DNA from: Hormiphora californensis
Taxonomy: Eukaryota; Ctenophora; Tentaculata; Cydippida; Pleurobrachiidae
DNA: 64,000 nucleotides
Assembly: GCA_020137815.1 (NCBI GenBank)
Contig: CM035357.1
Location: 4,612,996-4,676,995, forward strand
Reading direction: 5' to 3'
A program made the translations under genes and the position numbers. Positions 60,425-64,000 of the stretch are shown here, piece after piece. Below the pieces are notes generated by a model. That model was not told the origin of the DNA, searched no databases, and worked only from the letters and a program-made list of their open reading frames with translations. Each line of letters begins with the position of its first letter. Positions within the stretch are counted from its first letter, which is position 1.

Positions 60425-62039
60425 GGAAAACAGTGAGAGATAGGAGATAATTTGCAAGCAGGCACGGGCAGTTCATTCCAATTATTCGCATACATATAAG
60501 ATTCTCTCTTTCCTTCAATTTCCGCGTCTTCAAAGAGCAATAAATATATTTGAATAATATGGAATATATTCACTCACCATCTTCTCTTCCCCGCTAATCT
60601 TCACATAACAATCAAGCTTGCCACTGAAAAATAGTTTGCCATTATTTATTCGGTACGTGAAAAAGATGAACAGACACACCTACCTAGAAGAGCTTAGTTC
60701 TTTTGTTCTCATTCTACACAATAACCTCACACTCACTCTAGCTCACAACCCATCATCTTAATTACCTCAAACAATACGATCTTACAATGCCAAATGAGAC
60801 TGTCAGTTAGGATGGGATTGAAATAGGTTTGAATTTTCAGCCTAGCAGCATACATACTGAGCATCTCCACAGTACTTAGTGGATATATTGGGTGTACGAT
60901 AACTTCACGTAGCACCTCAGAATCTTTCGATCCATAAACTCTTAAAGATCCCTGAGCTAGGCAAAATACCGAATAACAAACATTTTATACCTGTCTACAA
61001 CATAGAAAAAGTCACCATCGTCTCCCAGCTCAATAACCTTTTCGTCTTTTAGAGCCTGAAAACAAGAAAGGATAATTGGTAATTTATGGCCCTCTGTAGT
61101 TGGAAAGAATAACGTGGTTAAAATAGAATCTTCTAGAGAATTGCCAAGTAATAAGAAAAAGAAACAAACAACAAACCGACACAGTATCTTACCGGTTTTT
61201 CAAACATGGCGTCCAAAACATATTCCCTAGTTTCTTGATCTAAACTCCTGAACATCAAAATGTCCATAACAGCACCTTGTAAACGTTTCCTCTGTTCGTC
61301 TGATTTCGGATGGATAACCTGCGTTTAGAAAGAGTAGAATAGGTTACAAAATTGTGCAATATCGGGAAAATAAGGTGAGGGAGAGAGAATGGCATGCGTC
61401 ATGATACCAGACGGCAGACAAACAAAAGAATAAACACGTCTCATTATTAGCACTTAGTCCACAGACTTTCCGCTCGCCAATTGCACTCGCTCCTTCATGT
61501 TTACATTCAAAATTCGTTTATTTCATTCAAGATATGTTTATGTTTTCATTCAAAATTCGTTCGGGATTCGTTCATATTTTCATTCATAATTCATTAATTG
61601 AATACCTTATACTGCATCAGTGTCACCTAAGATCGATGTCAAACTATTTTATTGGAATTGATACAATTTATTGGAGTTTTTTCCCTTATTCCTTGCTTAA
61701 ATTATTTCATATTGGATTGTAAAACGGACTGGTGGTGATTCCGAAAGGATAATTCATAATACGGCAATATGCTGTCTTCCACCGTCGGCGAGACTTGGAT
61801 GTGTGACTGTTTAAACTATAAAATCCCAGACGAGCAAACCAACCGAAACCAAAGCCCAAATACGAGACACACTCGGCAGCTGTACTGCGAAACTACTGCA
61901 ACAGAATTAGAAGCCCAAATAAGGAGGAATGTGGTAGATATAATTACCCTGTCATTTGAGATGTCGTCTTCCATGTTCAAGGGTTCAGCGGAGACAGATG
62001 CTCTCCTGCCCTTAGCAAAGGAGGGTGGGCCTTGGAAAT
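49932..62039 (-). CDS. PRKAR2: cAMP-dependent protein kinase type II regulatory subunit, N-terminus off right edge
   Basis: Eleven exons join in frame (327 codons visible): 61948-62039, 61193-61318, 60991-61055, 60578-60623, 59839-59900, 56388-56535, 55656-55730, 52822-52887, 51814-51916, 50259-50327 and 49932-50062. GRRASVSAE is the inhibitor site; Ser makes it an autophosphorylated, type II-style substrate site. cAMP domain A carries [16 protein letters not shown] and [18 protein letters not shown]; domain B carries [13 protein letters not shown] and [33 protein letters not shown] is the C-terminal helix. Both phosphate-binding cassettes keep FGELAL..N.PRAAT. The protein holds the PKA catalytic subunit inactive until cAMP binds. 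The dimerisation/docking exon was not found up to 64000. Introns carry long GA tracts (CT in the sense strand). In the 51814 exon, CCCTAG (51922) and CCGCAG (51910) are both usable acceptors 12 nt apart. AATAAA on the minus strand near 49880 is a poly(A) candidate. Confidence 0.93.
50658..50835. repeat. (GA)n tract in PKA intron
   Basis: Almost pure GA over 170 bp, with two GTGTGGGTGAGA interruptions. Confidence 0.95.
53221..53330. repeat. (GA)n tract in PKA intron
   Basis: GA with GATA and GAAA variants. Confidence 0.95.
53715..53815. repeat. (GA)n tract in PKA intron
   Basis: GA run just left of the 53824 element. Confidence 0.95.
53824..54959. mobile_element. Element with 32-bp TIRs and many GCACCGCAC/GAGTAA motifs
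   Basis: Ends CATATGGTCTTGTTTTTTTT and its inverse (CAATTGGTCGTC / GACGACCAATTG inside). About ten copies of a motif pairing TGCACCGCAC or its inverse with GAGTAAA are spread over the interior in both orientations. No coding capacity. Confidence 0.75.
55321..55397. repeat. (GA)n tract in PKA intron
   Basis: GA run, upstream in sense of the PKA exon at 52822-52887 and 259 bp before the exon at 55656. Confidence 0.95.
56566..56750. repeat. (GA)n tract 30 bp before a PKA acceptor
   Basis: Read on the gene strand this is a 180-nt CT tract ending about 30 nt before the acceptor of exon 56388-56535. Confidence 0.95.
57075..57235. repeat. CT-rich tract, opposite in strand to the other PKA intron tracts
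   Basis: TCTCTC with CCTC, CGG and CGCT interruptions. Confidence 0.9.
57345..59060. mobile_element. Foldback with a nested repeat in its left arm
   Basis: Outer ends CGGCAAATTTTTTGTCGAGT and the inverse near 59045; centre near 58430. The left arm is interrupted at about 57523-57965 by a copy of the 40686 repeat, while the right arm is intact. Confidence 0.85.
60063..60297. repeat. 116-bp tandem duplication in PKA intron
   Basis: Two copies of AAGGTAACGTACCCAATATA...GATTTGCAGTGGAT; each contains an inverted pair TACCCAATATATA / TATATATTGGGTA. Confidence 0.9.
60352..60422. repeat. (GA)n tract in PKA intron
   Basis: Pure GA run. Confidence 0.95.
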
Positions 62040-62592
62040 CTGAAAAAGAAAAGAAAATGTTTGATAAATTGGTTTATTGCTGTGTATGCATGTGTAGGTT
62101 TGTGTAGGTATGTGTAGGTACGTGTAGGTATATGTACCGTGATATATAAAGCAGAATGATGCACACGCATGTAGGGGAAGGGGGGGCAGGGTACGCCATG
62201 GCCCCAGTACTTTTCAGGAAATGGCCCCAGTTCTTTTCATGATTAGACAAAAACTATGATTTTTTGGCCTAAAAACCGAAAAATTTTCTCGGGCTCCGCT
62301 GTCGCTTCGCCCGATCTAATCGAATTTTCAATAGAAAAGTCAGTGTATGTCATATCACGTGACCAAAAAAATTTGGCCCCACCACTTTCAAAACTTCCCC
62401 TACATGCCTGATGATGCAGTGTGTGTAGTGTACATCTAATCATGATATGTAATACCACATACTGATACTGATATATGAGATGAATTGAGCTGAGTCAATC
62501 TTACATTATAATCTCTCTAGTTCTATCTCTATCCTATTCGATCTCTCCTTTGATCTCAATAGATCTCTCTCTGTTATGATCAACAAGATAGA

Positions 62593-62593
<1 letters not shown>

Positions 62594-62665
<72 letters not shown>

Positions 62666-62690
62666 CAGAGAGAGACAGAGAGAGAGAGAC
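62594..62690. repeat. (GA)n tract in 5' PKA intron
   Basis: GA with GACA variants. Confidence 0.95.
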
Positions 62691-63445
62691 ATCTCAGATC
62701 TAAATACACCATACTGTCCCAAGCAAATGATCGGTCTAATTCACCTGGGGAGGAAGCACACAACATCACGATACTATAACTACTACAACGATACTACTAC
62801 AACTGCACAACTAACTCACAACGGAGTAGGGAGAAAGAGGTGCAAGGAAAACACGTAATCCCGTTTGAAGGGAGAGACGGGGATAGAGATAAATGGTAAG
62901 GAAGGGAGGAGAGGGAGAGATAAATAGGGAGAGAGGGACGGGGAAATAGTGAGAGAGAGGTGAGAGACACGACAGGAAAGGTTCATTAGAGCCCGCTCCC
63001 AGGGAAAGGGGGGTTGAAGCCAATCAACAGCTACGGTTTCTCTCGAGAACACCCTGTACAATAATAGCGCCTTCTTCCTAGTAGGGGACCCTCCCCAAAT
63101 ATGGTTGTGCTTCTCTCTGATCCACTTTTTGACAGGTTAACATTATTTTGTGAGTTGTTTACATTTTGTAATTGTATAAAAACAACGTTATATTTTCATG
63201 CTTTTACATACACACAGAATATATCTCTCTCTCTCACCTTCATCATAATCAGAATCTATGTTACTGTTGTCAAATACTGGTTGTTCGGTTTTCCGCTTTT
63301 TACGGCGGAACTTTATGGAGCACTTGTTGAACATATTTCAACAATGCTCTCCTGTTTGGTGTGTTGGATTCAACTCCCTAATACAATATCTGTCGCAATA
63401 ACTACATAATATTCTGCTTTTTTATTTAGTCACAAAAAGAAGTGA

Positions 63446-63486
63446 AAAAGAGGGAGAGAGAGGGAGAGAGAGAGAGGGAGAGAGAT

Positions 63487-63517
<31 letters not shown>

Positions 63518-63964
63518 AAGAGAGAGGGATTGACAGACTCAGGGAGGGGAGAGAGATTAAAAAGAATGGAGGGAGAAAAAGAAAAGGATGTGAATTAGTT
63601 TTCAAAAAAAGGCGCCAAAATCCGAGTGTAAGTGTTAAAACATCTCTGTACCACTCCTCCGGATTGCCCCTCTCCTCTTGTTCTCGTTCTTTCTCTCCAT
63701 TGCTCAAGAACGCGTGTGGGTGTGTGTGTGTGTACATCAAAACTACACAAAACCGCAAGTACTTCCTCGAGAGATAGAGAGAGAGAGGGAGAGAATGAGC
63801 GAGCGAGAGAAAGATGGGGATGGAGAGCGATGAGTGCAAATTACGGATGCGGGTATGAGTGTACACACGCAAACATACACACGCTCTTACAAGAGAGAAA
63901 TTTGTTGACTTTGGCAACAAAGAAAGATAGGGCGAGACGAAAAGAAAGAGATCAGGGAAAGAGG

Positions 63965-64000
<36 letters not shown>
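63446..64000. repeat. GA-rich tracts at the right edge
   Basis: GA-rich from 63446 to 63530, about 63771-63830, and 63965 to the end. No PKA N-terminal exon recognised between 62040 and 64000. Confidence 0.85.

Overview
This is eukaryotic, animal nuclear DNA. Genes are split by short introns with GT..AG borders, gene spacing is compact, and the introns are full of inverted-repeat transposons, foldbacks and simple repeats. Recognisable genes are conserved animal housekeeping genes (API5, SDR39U1, a PLD3/PLD4-like nuclease, IDH3B, a type II PKA regulatory subunit) plus two intronless class A GPCRs, a C-type lectin and a secreted papain-like/ShK/kringle protein. ShK and kringle domains, the GPCR type and the retroelement type fit an early-branching animal such as a cnidarian or sponge. 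That placement is inference, and I cannot name the species.

Layout: 1149-3906 (-) is the 5' half of API5, running off the left edge. 4084-10223 (-) is a complete SDR39U1-like gene of 8 exons that closes in frame at 330 codons; an intronless GPCR (7136-8122, +) sits in one of its introns. 10426-11919 (-) is a two-exon PLD3/4-like gene. 12330-27728 (-) is IDH3B, with two alternative, phase-matched last exons and a 12.6 kb first intron that holds a 3.2 kb tandem duplication, a second intronless GPCR (23433-24503, +) and a 2.2 kb palindrome. 27962-28863 (-) is a leucine-rich-repeat reading frame with a frameshift. 29426-30044 (+) is a 5'-truncated retroelement tail. 30789-33987 is a 3.2 kb foldback whose centre looks badly sequenced. 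34621-38802 (+) is the secreted pseudo-papain/ShK/kringle gene with two candidate first exons. 39251-40379 (-) is the 3' end of an SH3 gene, partly re-duplicated at 42.2-42.75 kb. 45141-46377 (+) is a C-type lectin. 46.5-49.9 kb holds minisatellites and a foldback. 49932-62039 (-) is a PKA RII gene whose N-terminal exon lies beyond the right edge.

IDH3B, PLD, SDR39U1 and API5 form a head-to-tail minus-strand run with only about 180-410 bp between coding regions, and each has an AG exactly 4 nt before its ATG. This may reflect trans-splicing or operon-like expression. The other main points of interest are cloverleaf-like DNA elements (a closing stem around three hairpins), the catalytically dead papain-like protein with a new domain order, alternative IDH3B C-termini, GPCRs nested antisense inside housekeeping introns, and a 1.1 kb element carrying about ten copies of a GCACCGCAC/GAGTAA motif pair.
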